Shown: positions 33,992 to 43,201 of the stretch, piece after piece
Position numbering within the stretch: position 1 is the first letter of the stretch
Layout of the letters: every line of letters starts with the position of its first letter
Assembly: GCF_003347595.2 (NCBI RefSeq)
Contig: NZ_QCZK02000015.1
Coordinates: forward strand, 186,001-250,000
DNA: 64,000 bases
DNA from: Botryobacter ruber
GTDB taxonomy: Bacteria > Bacteroidota > Bacteroidia > Cytophagales > Hymenobacteraceae
Direction: 5' to 3'
Translations under genes and position numbers: made by a program
The notes under the pieces: generated by a model
Database searches by the model: none
The model's input: the letters and a program-made list of their open reading frames with translations, nothing else
What the model was told of the DNA's origin: nothing

Positions 33992-35107
33992 ATGACAAAA
34001 CTAAAAGGTAAAGTAAAGTTTATTCCCGAACAGAAAAGCCAGTTTTTCCCAACCCTTAAGAAACGGGTAGACGCTTACTTCCAAACCCATCAAATCTCGC
34101 CAAAAGCGAACACCGCTATGGTTGTCAAGAGCATTGTGCTGTTGCTGTGTTACAGCCTGCCCTTTGTGCTGCTCTTAAGCCTGCAGCCTCCTTTCTGGCT
34201 GAGCCTGGTGCTCTGGATGGTGATGGGCATCGGGCTGGCGGGCATAGGCATGAGCGTGATGCACGATGCCAACCACGGCGCCTACTCCACCAACAAAACC
34301 GTAAATTACCTGATGGGGAATACGCTTAACCTGGTAGGCGGCTCCTCCTTTAACTGGAAACTGCAGCACAACATCCTGCACCACACCTACACCAACATTG
34401 TACCCATCGACGAAGATATACAGGACAGGCTCGTGCTACGGTTTTCGCCGCATACGGATGTTAAGTTCTACCACAGGTTCCAGTGGGTGTATGCCTTTCT
34501 TTTTTACGGGATGCTGACGGTGTACTGGGTACTGCTGAAGGACTTTGTACAGTTTTTCCAGTTTATTTCGAATGGCGTAAACGCGAACAGCCGCAGGCAA
34601 AATGTAAACGTTCTGGCAAGGATCGTTCTGCTCAAACTCGTTTACTTTTTCACGATGCTGGCTGCACCTACGCTTTTCTTCGGAATTCCGTTCCTGGAAG
34701 TACTGACCGGTTTCCTGGTAATGCATTTTGTTTCGGGGGTTATCCTGACCGTGGTATTCCAGTTGGCGCATACCGTGGAGGGAACCAGCCACCCGGTACC
34801 GAACGGGAGCGGCAACATTGAAAACGACTGGGCTATCCACCAGCTTAACACAACGGTTAACTTCTCCAGGCACAACAAGTTTATTTCCTGGTATGTAGGC
34901 GGACTGAACTTCCAGATAGAGCACCACCTGTTCCCGAAAGTGTGTCATGTGCATTACCCGAAGATTGCCGAAATTGTAAAGCAGACGGCAGAAGAATTTG
35001 GTGTTCCTTACATGGAGAATAAAACATTTGGCATGGCCCTGCAATCACACATCAACACCCTGCGCCGCTTCGGTAAGCTCCCGTCGCTTAACGAAGCCAT
35101 CGGCTGA
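33992..35107 (+). CDS. Membrane fatty acid (acyl-CoA) desaturase
   Basis: A di-iron integral-membrane desaturase that adds double bonds to lipid acyl chains. The three histidine boxes are complete: HDANHG at 91-96, QHNILHH at 125-131, and QIEHHLFP near residue 307. Paired membrane helices lie at about 44-65 and 68-88 and again around 205-245. The QxEHH third box and the absence of a cytochrome b5 domain fit the front-end/linoleoyl-CoA-type or delta-desaturase group of Bacteroidota. Length (371) is normal. A strong terminator follows. Membrane fluidity control is the likely role; substrate position is unknown. Confidence 0.9.
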   Translation: MTKLKGKVKFIPEQKSQFFPTLKKRVDAYFQTHQISPKANTAMVVKSIVLLLCYSLPFVLLLSLQPPFWLSLVLWMVMGIGLAGIGMSVMHDANHGAYSTNKTVNYLMGNTLNLVGGSSFNWKLQHNILHHTYTNIVPIDEDIQDRLVLRFSPHTDVKFYHRFQWVYAFLFYGMLTVYWVLLKDFVQFFQFISNGVNANSRRQNVNVLARIVLLKLVYFFTMLAAPTLFFGIPFLEVLTGFLVMHFVSGVILTVVFQLAHTVEGTSHPVPNGSGNIENDWAIHQLNTTVNFSRHNKFISWYVGGLNFQIEHHLFPKVCHVHYPKIAEIVKQTAEEFGVPYMENKTFGMALQSHINTLRRFGKLPSLNEAIG

Positions 35108-35142
35108 TACCATGTCCCTATAACAACGAAAGCACCATAAAC

Positions 35143-35183
35143 AGCAGCGGCTGCCCGGGAAACCAGGCAGCCGCTGCTGCTTT
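35143..35183. terminator. Bidirectional terminator between desaturase and response regulator
   Basis: AGCAGCGGCTGCC (35143-35155) and GGCAGCCGCTGCT (35166-35178) form a perfect 13-bp stem followed by GCTTTT. It serves two converging genes. Confidence 0.85.
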
Positions 35184-35199
35184 TGCAAAGCTTTTATCA

Positions 35200-35865
35200 T
35201 CAGGCAATGATGCCATTCTTCAGCGCGTACCGGATCAGGGTTGCCGTGTTTTTTGTCTGAGTTTTTTCGAGCAGGTTTTGCCGGTGGGTTTCTATGGTGC
35301 GTTTGCTGGTGAAGAGCTTTTCGGCAATTTCGGCGTTGGTGTATCCCTCCGCAATCAGCACCAGCACCTCCAGTTCCCGCTTCGACAACTCTTTACCTCC
35401 TTTTTCAGAAGTTTTAGTACCATTTGCAGGAACAGCAGATAACTGCACCCTTTTTAATAAATCCAGTGCCAGGTTGGAACAGATATAAGGGGTGCCACTT
35501 GCAACTAACTGAATTGCGCACCGGAGTTCCTCTTTTCCCGCATTTTTTAACATATACCCGTCTGCACCGGAACTGATGATCTTGTTTACACAGCTGTCGC
35601 TGTCGAGCATGGAGAGCACAAGTACTTTTATGGATGGAAAGTTTTCCTTTAAATACCGGGCAGTTTCAAAACCGTCACGCTCAGGCATATTAATATCGAG
35701 CAGCACCACATCAGGAACTGTTACAGCCAGCAAATCAATCAGTTCGTTTCCGTTAGATGCCTCACCAACAACTGCTATAGAAGGATCATTACTCAGGAGG
35801 GCCTTAATTCCATCCCTGATGATCTGGTGGTCGTCGGTCAATATTACATTAATCATAGGTGGCAT
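35200..35865 (-). CDS. NarL/LuxR-type response regulator
   Basis: The 221-residue protein has an N-terminal receiver domain (residues 4-120), with the phosphoryl-accepting aspartate in VPDVVLLDINMPERDG, the paired acidic residues in LTDDHQI, and the lysine in LKNAGKEELR. A GerE/LuxR helix-turn-helix covers about 158-215 (SKRELEVLVLIAEGYTNAEI, then FTSKRTIETHRQNLL). Such regulators control transcription in answer to a sensor kinase. No kinase gene is adjacent, so its partner is elsewhere. Confidence 0.93.
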   Translation of the reverse strand: MPPMINVILTDDHQIIRDGIKALLSNDPSIAVVGEASNGNELIDLLAVTVPDVVLLDINMPERDGFETARYLKENFPSIKVLVLSMLDSDSCVNKIISSGADGYMLKNAGKEELRCAIQLVASGTPYICSNLALDLLKRVQLSAVPANGTKTSEKGGKELSKRELEVLVLIAEGYTNAEIAEKLFTSKRTIETHRQNLLEKTQTKNTATLIRYALKNGIIA

Positions 35866-36534
35866 ACTAAAGTTACAAATTACAAAATAGGAATTTCAGA
35901 AGCATTTTCTTTTCCAATCCGGCATCTATACTACAGTTATTTTGCTGATATAGTTCTATTTACACCAAATTACAAAAACTAACAGGCATTCACAAAACCA
36001 ATGAAAGGAAATAAGACAGTTACTCAGACCCTGTTTAGGTTGCGTTACATAGGTATATAAAATTGAGAATTATACCGAAGAAAAACAGTTAATTTTATCC
36101 ATTTCAGCATAAAATAAGTATAAACCCTGATAATCATCCGTACTTAAACGTTGCTGCTACTAAATTTAAGTAGTAGCTTTAAAAATTGTAAACAACATCA
36201 TACCGGAATATTTTAGTACAAATTAAATTTTAATTCATAAAATATAACTTATCTAAGCAACCATTGAACCACCGGAGCCGGAGCCGCTCCTCCTTAACGG
36301 CTGTAAATAACTGAGCAGGAGCAGTAAAAGAATCCGGGACATGGAGCGATATAGATACGTATCCGGGAGAAAAATGGCAGTGAATTCAGAAAGAAAAAGT
36401 TTAAACACGTACACAAAACAATACAGGCAAAATAAATAGCCTCATTTCCTTTCGGGTGGTGGCAAGTTTCTCCGGTATAGCTCCTGCTGTAGTGCTACAA
36501 CCAAAAGGTTACTAACATAGACTGAGATAGATTT
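35866..36534. other. AT-rich leader region before the first STAS gene
   Basis: About 670 bases, strongly AT-rich between 35880 and 36250, with no coding frame. The sequence CTGATAATCATCC near 36127 is one base short of an FNR-type palindrome. Degenerate fragments similar to the 32-bp repeat may exist around 36265-36330 and 36455-36490, but I do not count them. Confidence 0.5.
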
Positions 36535-36882
36535 ATGAAACAATTTGACGTAACAACCTCATGGACAAAAGGGATGATGGAAGTTGCGCTTAGCGGAGAG
36601 TTAGATGCGAGTTCTTCGGCAAAGGCGGACCAGGCACTTGAAAGAGCCATTGACATGGATATCAAATCACTTCTGATTAACTGCCAGCAGCTGACCTACA
36701 TTTCTTCAGCGGGCCTGGGTGTCTTTTTAGCCCATTTCCAGGCATACAGCAACCGGGGCATCCGGATGGTGTTTTATGGCATGCAACCCAAAATCCGGAA
36801 CATATTCGAGATTGTGGGGCTGCAGAGCATTTTTTCCATCGCAAGCACCTTCGAGGATGCCGTCATGATCGCCTCTTCCTGA
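36535..36882 (+). CDS. STAS-domain anti-sigma factor antagonist
   Basis: The 115-residue protein is a single STAS domain like SpoIIAA/RsbV. It has ALSGELDASSSAKADQALER and the phosphorylation segment LTYISSAGLGVFLAHF, where the first or second serine before AGLG is the usual target of an anti-sigma kinase. Homologues bind and release anti-sigma factors in partner-switching systems. No kinase, phosphatase or sigma factor lies next to it; a second STAS gene is 500 bases downstream. Start chosen at the ATG giving the usual family length. Confidence 0.9.
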   Translation: MKQFDVTTSWTKGMMEVALSGELDASSSAKADQALERAIDMDIKSLLINCQQLTYISSAGLGVFLAHFQAYSNRGIRMVFYGMQPKIRNIFEIVGLQSIFSIASTFEDAVMIASS

Positions 36883-37384
36883 CATTTGTTAAAAAAATAT
36901 TTCTTTTCCTGCTTCTGCAACCCCACGTTCCCACACCACTCCCAATTATGGAAACTTTAACGCCAGTACAATTCCTGCATTGTGGTAAAACCAGCCAAAA
37001 CTATATTTATAACAACACATACACACAAACCAGCCACCTCATCACCCTAAAAGCAAATTCCAGAGTTGTTAAATCAATTAAACACATCAGATAAGTACAA
37101 TAAACGCGTCCATTTTTTAGAATTTTTATATAAGAATTAGCCTTTAACCCACAAAACAGACAGCATGAGCAGCTAAAAAATACCTACTTTTGGGTATTTA
37201 CATTCCTTCTCTGTCTCTGTACTTTTGAATCATTCATTTGTATTTACTTTAATATTACTGTTTTTAATACAAGCATTTTTAATTTTTATAAGGTTTCCTT
37301 TTAAAGATTAAACTATCTGACACAGAACATCTTTGTTACAGATTATCCTTAGTGTTTTTATTTAGTAAAGCAGGAAAACAGAAT
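36883..37384. other. AT-rich gap between the two STAS genes
   Basis: Very AT-rich, with no gene. TACTTTTG at 37185-37192 fits the -7 consensus TAnnTTTG and may belong to the promoter of the second STAS gene, giving a leader of about 190 bases. No clear -33 box. Confidence 0.5.
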
Positions 37385-37747
37385 ATGAGAATAAGAACTA
37401 TCTCCGAAGGCAAAATTTACCATGTTCGTTTAATGGGTATACTGGACGAAAACACTTTCCCGCTGCTCCAGGCAGAAATGGAAAGCGCCATCATTTCCGA
37501 CAAAAAAGCGATATGGCTGGATTTTGCAGGCATGACGGGTATTACGTCGGAAGCGATCGCTTTTTTAACACTTTACCAGCATATTCTTCAGGAGAAAGGT
37601 ATTCATATTCTGATCATCAACCTGCCGCACCACATCCAGTTCCTGTTTAATGCCACGCAGCTTGATGCTACCATTCCGGTGCTTCCTACCAAGGACCTGG
37701 CCTATTACATGCACCAGAACAACATGGCCAGCTCCTTAGCATCCTGA
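37385..37747 (+). CDS. STAS-domain protein with altered phosphorylation site
   Basis: I choose the ATG at 37385 (120 residues) because the STAS fold begins with MRIRTISEGKIYHVRLMG. The usual D-S/T-A/S-G segment is replaced by GMTGITSEAIAFLTLY: a serine is kept, but SAG is SEA. It may still be phosphorylated or may be locked in one state. The rest follows the fold (KAIWLDFAGMTG strand, ILQEKGIHILIINL). Partner genes are absent. It may compete with the STAS protein at 36535 for the same anti-sigma factor; this is inference. Confidence 0.8.
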   Translation: MRIRTISEGKIYHVRLMGILDENTFPLLQAEMESAIISDKKAIWLDFAGMTGITSEAIAFLTLYQHILQEKGIHILIINLPHHIQFLFNATQLDATIPVLPTKDLAYYMHQNNMASSLAS

Positions 37748-37914
37748 TCCGGCGCCGGAACTGTTCCGGTTTTTATAGAATCTTTTTCGCCAGTTACGGC
37801 TGCTTCAGTATTTCCCTGCATTTTTCTTCCCCAACGATCTCCCAAACGAGAGGCGCTGCCCTCTCGCGTACTACTTTAAGCTACTTATATTTTTCATTTC
37901 TACCGTTACCAGGG

Positions 37915-37946
37915 GAGCAGAGGCTATGGTGGCTGGTACAGCAGAA
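37915..37946 (+). repeat. Intergenic 32-bp repeat, copy 13
   Basis: Forward copy GGCTATGGTGGCTGGTACAG, with two changes from consensus. Same orientation as copy 14. Confidence 0.7.
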
Positions 37947-37978
37947 AAAAATGCGCTGTTTACAAGAACAGCTGTTGT

Positions 37979-38005
37979 GCTGTGGCTGTGGTGGCAGGTG
38001 CAAAA
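37979..38005 (+). repeat. Intergenic 32-bp repeat, copy 14
   Basis: Forward copy GGCTGTGGTGGCAGGTGCAA, in direct orientation with copy 13. Confidence 0.75.
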
Positions 38006-38014
38006 CAAAAAGTA

Positions 38015-38040
38015 AAGGGCCTGCTTGCCGGCAGACCCTT
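38015..38040 (-). terminator. Probable terminator of the low-complexity gene
   Basis: AAGGGCCTGC pairs with GCAGACCCTT with one mismatch; a T-rich stretch follows on the minus strand. It is 24 bases beyond the stop codon. Confidence 0.55.
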
Positions 38041-38063
38041 CAACTCAATCCTAAAACAAATTT

Positions 38064-39242
38064 TTAATCCCAGTCATCGTGGCTTCGGTTCCGGGAGGAG
38101 TAATAGCCCCGGTCACGGTCCTGCCGGTTTGTTGAGCTGCTGTCGAAATTGCTGCCTCTGCCGTAGCCGCCATTCATCATGCCGGAGTTTCTGCGGGAGC
38201 TGCTCCAGTCAGAAGAGGCGTCGGAGTTGGAGCTGGAGCTGCCGTAGCCCGAACTGCTGCTCATTGAACCGTAGTTGTCGCGCTGCCACGAGCCGGAGCC
38301 TCTGCCCGGAGAAGAACCATAGTCGGAGCTGCCCATAGAACTGCTTCCGCCCCGGGAGCCTGTGTTGCTGTAATTGCCTCCGCTAAAGGAGCCGGCCCCA
38401 CTGCCAAACGAACCGCCTCCCATAGAGCCCGAGCCGCCACCTGTGTTGCGGTACTGGTTACGGTTGTTCCAGTCGCTCTCCCGTGATGCCCCAGAACTTC
38501 TTCCGGAGCTGTAGTCGGAGCTGGAGCTGCCATAGCCTGAACTGCTGCCCCTGGTGCTCATGCCACCATAGCCTTCGCCTCCGCTCATGGCGCCGTAGTC
38601 GGAGGAGCCGCCAAAGTTGCCGTGCGTGCTGTAGTTGGAGCCGCCATACCTGGACCCGCTGTAGCCGCCCATAGAGCCTGAGCCATAACCGCCCTGTCCT
38701 GAGCCCGACCTGTTGTAATCTGAATCGCTTCTGCCGGAAGTGGAGCCGTAGCTGCTACCCATCGAGCCGCTGCCGTAACTGCTGCTGTGAAGGGTGCCTC
38801 TGTCGTAATCGGAGTCGCGGGACCTGTTACCGTATGAGCCGGAGGAGCCGGAGCTGCCATAACCGGAACCGGAACGATTGCCTTGTCCGCTGGTGTAGTA
38901 GCCATACCCGTACTGGTCGTAAGAGTTGTTTCCCCGCATGTTGCTGCGCTGCGAGGAGCCGTAATCAGACATGCCGGAAGAAGAGCTGTAGCCTCCGCGG
39001 TCGTAATCGCCGGAGTAAGAAGACCTGCTGCCGTAGTCGCTGGAACGGTTTCTCCTGTTTCTGTCCATATCATCATGGTCTCCGGTTAAGCTGTCCCAGG
39101 CATGACTGATGGTGTCGCCCACACGGTCGAAAAAGCCTCTGTCTTCATGCGACCGGTGCTCATCATCCCGGTGCGAGCCATAGTTTCTGTTTTGGGAACC
39201 GTAGCCACGCTCCTCGTAGTTACGCCAATTTTCTCTTGTCAT
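38064..39242 (-). CDS. Lysine-free Gly/Ser/Tyr/Arg low-complexity protein, SWFGD-like N-terminus
   Basis: The 392-residue protein is almost entirely low complexity. An N-terminal acidic/basic part (1-60) contains one ordered-looking motif, GFFDRVGDTISHAWDSLTG (36-54), related to the SWFGD motif of small stress-type proteins. From about 65 to the end it is built of GYGSS, SDYGS and SGYG-like units with regular arginine and aspartate. By eye it has no lysine, no cysteine and only single proline and valine residues. There is no signal peptide or membrane helix. The tyrosine/arginine pattern is that of phase-separating proteins such as FUS. Function unknown; its genomic setting gives no clue beyond proximity to STAS proteins. 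Confidence 0.8.
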   Translation of the reverse strand: MTRENWRNYEERGYGSQNRNYGSHRDDEHRSHEDRGFFDRVGDTISHAWDSLTGDHDDMDRNRRNRSSDYGSRSSYSGDYDRGGYSSSSGMSDYGSSQRSNMRGNNSYDQYGYGYYTSGQGNRSGSGYGSSGSSGSYGNRSRDSDYDRGTLHSSSYGSGSMGSSYGSTSGRSDSDYNRSGSGQGGYGSGSMGGYSGSRYGGSNYSTHGNFGGSSDYGAMSGGEGYGGMSTRGSSSGYGSSSSDYSSGRSSGASRESDWNNRNQYRNTGGGSGSMGGGSFGSGAGSFSGGNYSNTGSRGGSSSMGSSDYGSSPGRGSGSWQRDNYGSMSSSSGYGSSSSNSDASSDWSSSRRNSGMMNGGYGRGSNFDSSSTNRQDRDRGYYSSRNRSHDDWD

Positions 39243-39555
39243 AGCTTTACGTTTTATTAAGATTTAAAAAACCGACTGTTTTAAATTAAACGTAACCCAC
39301 CCTATCTGGTTGATGTGGTTTACACGTAAACTGCGCCTGTTCCGTCAGTATTTTCATCCGCTGTAAGAAACAAACAATTGTTAGTCTTAGGTATAAAAAA
39401 TTACCGCAACTGACATCCGACACTTTTCTTACTGCTCCTGTTGCCATTCGGGGGCGCGTCACGTAGAATACGGTATAAAAAGCAACAACTTACCTGTTCC
39501 AACTTTGCCTGTCGCGCCAGTACCGCCAGCCAAAGCCAGCAAAACAAACTTAAGT
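39243..39555. other. Divergent promoter region for the low-complexity gene and cphA
   Basis: About 310 bases between divergent start codons. The left 60 bases are AT-rich with TTTAAATTAAACG-like sequence. No confident promoter pair or repeat is seen. A GTG-started extension of cphA from 39505 is open but unlikely. Confidence 0.5.
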
Positions 39556-42183
39556 ATGAAAGTTCTAGAACTCAGGATCATGCGTGGGCCCAGCTACTGG
39601 TCTATCAGGCATCCTAAATTAATTGTGCTGAAACTGGCACTCAACGAGCTGCAGGATGTAAAGACCAGCGAGATCGCCAACTTTTCTGCCCGACTCGAAA
39701 AGCTTTTCCCGGGCATGTACGAGCACCGGGCTTCCAAAGGAACAGAGGGTGGCTTTTTCAGGCTGGTGCAGGAAGGAACAACCCTGAGCAAAGTGGTACA
39801 GCACATCGCCCTGGAACTGCAGACGCTGGCCGGCATGGAGTGTGGCTACGGCCGCTGGTACCCCACGGCTGAGCCCGGTGTAGAGCATGTGGTGTTTTCG
39901 TACCAGCAGGAGCGTGCCGGCGAATATGCGGCCCATGCCGCTGTGCGCATTACCGAAGCGCTGGCCCGGAACAAAAAAGTAAACATTGTGCAGGACGTGG
40001 CCAAGCTGCACCAGATCCGGGAAGACGAGTACTTTGGCCCAAGTACAGAGGCTATCGTGTCAGAGGCTGTAAGCCGGAACATTCCGTATATCAACAACGA
40101 AAAGAAGCGGCTGATCCAGCTGGGGTATGGCATTTACCAGAAACACGTTCAGGCCGCCATGACCAGCAGCACCTCCTGCTTTGCCGTAGAAAATGCCGGC
40201 GACAAAAATGCCACCAAGCTCATTCTCGAAGATGCCGGCATCCCGGTACCGCAGGGGATGATCGTAACCAGTGCCGAAGAACTGGAAGAAGCCATCGAAA
40301 AACTGGCTTACCCGGTGGTGGTAAAACCACTGACAGGCAACCAGGGCAAAGGCGCCAGCATAAACATTACCAACTGGAAAGATGCCCAGAAAGGACTGCA
40401 GGAAGCCCAGCTTTTCTCGAAAGCCGTCATGGTGGAACAGTACATCCAGGGGCACGACTACCGCCTGCTGGTCATTAACGGGAAATTTGTAGCCGCAGCC
40501 CGACGTACGCCCGCCATGGTTACCGGCGACGGAACATCCACCATACAGCAGCTGGTAAAGGAGGTAAACAAAGATCCACGCCGGGGCATCGGTCATGAAA
40601 AGGCGCTGACGCACATCAAAATAGACAAAAACACGCGGGCCATTCTGCGCGAGAAAGAGCTGACGCTGAAATCGGTTTTAGCGGATGGCGAAGTGCTGTA
40701 CCTGAAAAACACCGCCAACCTGAGTACCGGCGGCACCGCAACCGATGTAACTGACCAGGTGCACCCCTACAACGTGCTGATGGCAGAGCGCATTGCCGGC
40801 ATTATCGGGCTGGATATCTGCGGCATCGATGTGATGTCGACAGACATTGCCATACCGCTGCACGAAACGCGGGGTGCCGTGATAGAGGTGAACGCTGCTC
40901 CCGGTTTGCGCATGCACATCTCCCCCACCGAAGGCCTGGCCCGGAATGTGGCGGAGCCGATTATCAACATGATGTTCCCGCATGGGCGCCCGAGCCGCAT
41001 CCCGATTGTGGCCGTTACCGGCACCAACGGCAAAACCACCACCACCCGCCTGATCGCACACATGCTCCGGTTTAAAGGCTACCAGGTTGGCTACACCACC
41101 ACCGACGGCATTTACATCCAGGACAACAAAATCATCACCGGCGACACCACCGGCTCCTACAGCAGCGAATTTGTCCTCAAAGACCCGACCGTTAACTACG
41201 CCGTGCTGGAGTGTGCCCGCGGCGGCATCCTGCGTTCCGGTCTGGCCTTCCGGCAGTGCGACATTGGCATCGTGACCAACGTTTCGTCCGACCACCTGGG
41301 CCTGGGCGACATTCATTCCCTGGAACAGATGGCGCAGGTAAAAGCTGTAATTCCCAAAACGGTTTGCTCCCAGGGCTACGCCATCCTGAACGCCGATGAC
41401 GACCTGGTATATGAGATGGCAAATGGCCTGGCCTGCAAAGTGGCCTTTTTCAGTTTGAATGAAGACAACCCGCGCATTCTCAAGCACATTGCCAAAGGCG
41501 GCCTGGCTGCTGTTTTAGAGAACGGTTTCATTTCTATTTTCAAGAATACTTACAAGATCCGAATCGACCGGGTGGCAGACATACCGCTGACCTTTGGCGG
41601 GCGCGCCAGGTTTAATGTGCAGAATGCGCTGGCGGCCACCCTTGCCGGTTACGTGTCGCATTTCGAAGTGGCTGAAATTAAAACTGCCCTGCGCACCTTT
41701 TTGCCATCACCGGAAACCACGCCGGGCCGCATGAACCTGTTCCGGCTGCCCAAGTTCGAGGTACTGATCGATTATGCCCACAATACCGCCGGCCTGCAAG
41801 GCATAGGCGAATTCCTGAGCGAAGTGGAAGCCCGTCCCAAGATCGGCATCATTGCCGGGGTAGGCGACCGGCGCGCAGAGGACATCGTGGAAATGGGCCG
41901 GCTGGCTGCAGCTTACTTCGACGAAATCATTATCCGGCAGGACAAAGACACCCGTGGCCGCAGCGGCGACGAAATAAACATGATGCTGAAAGAAGGCATC
42001 CTGGCAGTTGCTCCCCAGATGAAACTCACCGAAATAAAACAGGAAGCCCGCGCGCTGGCCTATGCCATGGAGTACGCCCCACAGGGAGCCTTTATCACGC
42101 TCTTTTCCGAAGATATACCGGAAGCCATTAAACTCATCGAGGATTTCCGGATTATCCAGCACCGCAATGTGATGATCGAGTAG
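39556..42183 (+). CDS. cphA: Cyanophycin synthetase
   Basis: CphA joins aspartate and arginine into the storage polymer multi-L-arginyl-poly-L-aspartate using ATP. I choose the ATG at 39556 (875 residues) because the family starts MKVLELRIMRGPSYWSI. An N-terminal domain (1-160) is followed by an ATP-grasp domain (about 215-480: YPVVVKPLTGNQGKG, VEQYIQGHDYRLLVING, IEVNAAPGLRMHI). A Mur-ligase domain (about 490-875) has the P-loop VAVTGTNGKTTTTRLIAHML and ECARGGILRSGL. All expected motifs are there. No cyanophycinase gene is adjacent. It could also make a related arginine-poor polymer, but cyanophycin is the standard product. Confidence 0.93.
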   Translation: MKVLELRIMRGPSYWSIRHPKLIVLKLALNELQDVKTSEIANFSARLEKLFPGMYEHRASKGTEGGFFRLVQEGTTLSKVVQHIALELQTLAGMECGYGRWYPTAEPGVEHVVFSYQQERAGEYAAHAAVRITEALARNKKVNIVQDVAKLHQIREDEYFGPSTEAIVSEAVSRNIPYINNEKKRLIQLGYGIYQKHVQAAMTSSTSCFAVENAGDKNATKLILEDAGIPVPQGMIVTSAEELEEAIEKLAYPVVVKPLTGNQGKGASINITNWKDAQKGLQEAQLFSKAVMVEQYIQGHDYRLLVINGKFVAAARRTPAMVTGDGTSTIQQLVKEVNKDPRRGIGHEKALTHIKIDKNTRAILREKELTLKSVLADGEVLYLKNTANLSTGGTATDVTDQVHPYNVLMAERIAGIIGLDICGIDVMSTDIAIPLHETRGAVIEVNAAPGLRMHISPTEGLARNVAEPIINMMFPHGRPSRIPIVAVTGTNGKTTTTRLIAHMLRFKGYQVGYTTTDGIYIQDNKIITGDTTGSYSSEFVLKDPTVNYAVLECARGGILRSGLAFRQCDIGIVTNVSSDHLGLGDIHSLEQMAQVKAVIPKTVCSQGYAILNADDDLVYEMANGLACKVAFFSLNEDNPRILKHIAKGGLAAVLENGFISIFKNTYKIRIDRVADIPLTFGGRARFNVQNALAATLAGYVSHFEVAEIKTALRTFLPSPETTPGRMNLFRLPKFEVLIDYAHNTAGLQGIGEFLSEVEARPKIGIIAGVGDRRAEDIVEMGRLAAAYFDEIIIRQDKDTRGRSGDEINMMLKEGILAVAPQMKLTEIKQEARALAYAMEYAPQGAFITLFSEDIPEAIKLIEDFRIIQHRNVMIE

Positions 42184-42202
42184 CCGTAACAGCAGTTTTT
42201 CA

Positions 42203-42236
42203 GGAGCAGTGGGTGTGGTGGCAGGCGCAGCAGAAT
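42203..42236 (+). repeat. Intergenic 32-bp repeat, copy 15
   Basis: Forward copy GGGTGTGGTGGCAGGCGCAG, then CAGAATT, in the 130-base gap between cphA and the DUF72 gene on the same strand. Confidence 0.75.
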
Positions 42237-42314
42237 TTTTGAGACCCAGCAGGAAAGATTAACAAAAGTGTACTGCCAGCAGTATAGCCAAACGGTTACC
42301 CAAAGCAGGAACGG

Positions 42315-43058
42315 ATGGACAGGAAAATACACATCGGCACTTCAGGCTGGCACTACAAACACTGGATCGGGAACTTCTACCCGCACGGCATGAAACCGAA
42401 AGACTTTACCGGGCACTACATCAAACATTTCAAGACCGTCGAGATAAACAACTCGTTTTACAAACTGCCTGCTGCCGAAACCTTTGCCAACTGGCGCGCC
42501 TCCGTTCCCGACGATTTTGTTTTTGCCGTGAAAGGCAGCCGCTTTATTACGCACATGAAAAAGCTGAAGGACCCGCAGCAGAGCATTGCCCGCTTTTTTG
42601 AAAACGTGAATGCGCTGGAAGAGAAACTGGGACCGATCCTGTTTCAGCTGCCGCCCGGCTGGGGTGTAAACGAAGAACGGCTGGCTGCTTTCCTGGCGGC
42701 CCTGCCGCCCTACTACCGCTACACCTTCGAGTTCAGGCACCACAGCTGGTACAGCCCCGGCGTGCTGGACCTGCTCCGGCGTTACAACGCGGCCTTTTGT
42801 ATCTACGAGCTGGAATGGCACCTGTCGCCGATGGAGGTAACAGCCGACTTCGTGTATGTGCGCCTGCACGGGCCCGACGGAAAATATGCCGGCAGCTACT
42901 CCGACGACACCCTCCACTGGTGGGCCGGCAACTGCATCAACTGGAAAAACGAAGGCAAAGACGTGTACCTCTACTTCGATAACGACCAGTACGGCTACGC
43001 GGCTTTTAATGCCATGCGGCTACAGGAGCTGGTACAGCAACGGGGAGGCGGTCACTGA
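42315..43058 (+). CDS. DUF72 family protein
   Basis: The 247-residue TIM-barrel protein of the YecE/DUF72 family begins KIHIGTSGWHYKHWIGNFYP, the family signature. It continues with VEINNSFYKLPA, FAVKGSRFITHMKKL, PILFQLPPGW and FEFRHHSWYSPGVLD, and ends with the DVYLYFDNDQYGYAAFNA segment, which is the conserved acidic/aromatic end of the barrel. The family is widespread but its reaction is unknown; a link to nucleic acid repair has been proposed only loosely. It follows cphA on the same strand but is separated by a repeat copy, so an operon is uncertain. Confidence 0.92.
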   Translation: MDRKIHIGTSGWHYKHWIGNFYPHGMKPKDFTGHYIKHFKTVEINNSFYKLPAAETFANWRASVPDDFVFAVKGSRFITHMKKLKDPQQSIARFFENVNALEEKLGPILFQLPPGWGVNEERLAAFLAALPPYYRYTFEFRHHSWYSPGVLDLLRRYNAAFCIYELEWHLSPMEVTADFVYVRLHGPDGKYAGSYSDDTLHWWAGNCINWKNEGKDVYLYFDNDQYGYAAFNAMRLQELVQQRGGGH

Positions 43059-43201
43059 AACATTTCCACTTTTTTCTATCCCCAAAACCCAAAAAAAGTT
43101 AAGCTCTTTGCAACTCCTGGCAGCCCTAAATTGTTGTATAGACAATGGTAATGCACACCATTAACTCATAACCAAAAGTAATAACTCATAAAATATAGTA
43201 A

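Larger units (their letters stand above)
37748..38063. other. Gap with two direct repeat copies
   Basis: It holds 32-bp repeat copies 13 and 14 and the terminator of the low-complexity gene; otherwise C/T-rich sequence without a gene. Confidence 0.55.

Noticed and set aside
36127..36138. FNR-type site TGATAATCATCC
   Set aside because: One mismatch from the palindrome and no TTTG-type box at the spacing seen in front of pta and the OFA transporter.
38064..39242. Possible CRISPR or satellite array because of many short repeats
   Set aside because: The repeats are codon-based (Gly-Tyr-Gly-Ser units), irregular in length and in one long open frame; there are no constant repeats with unique spacers.
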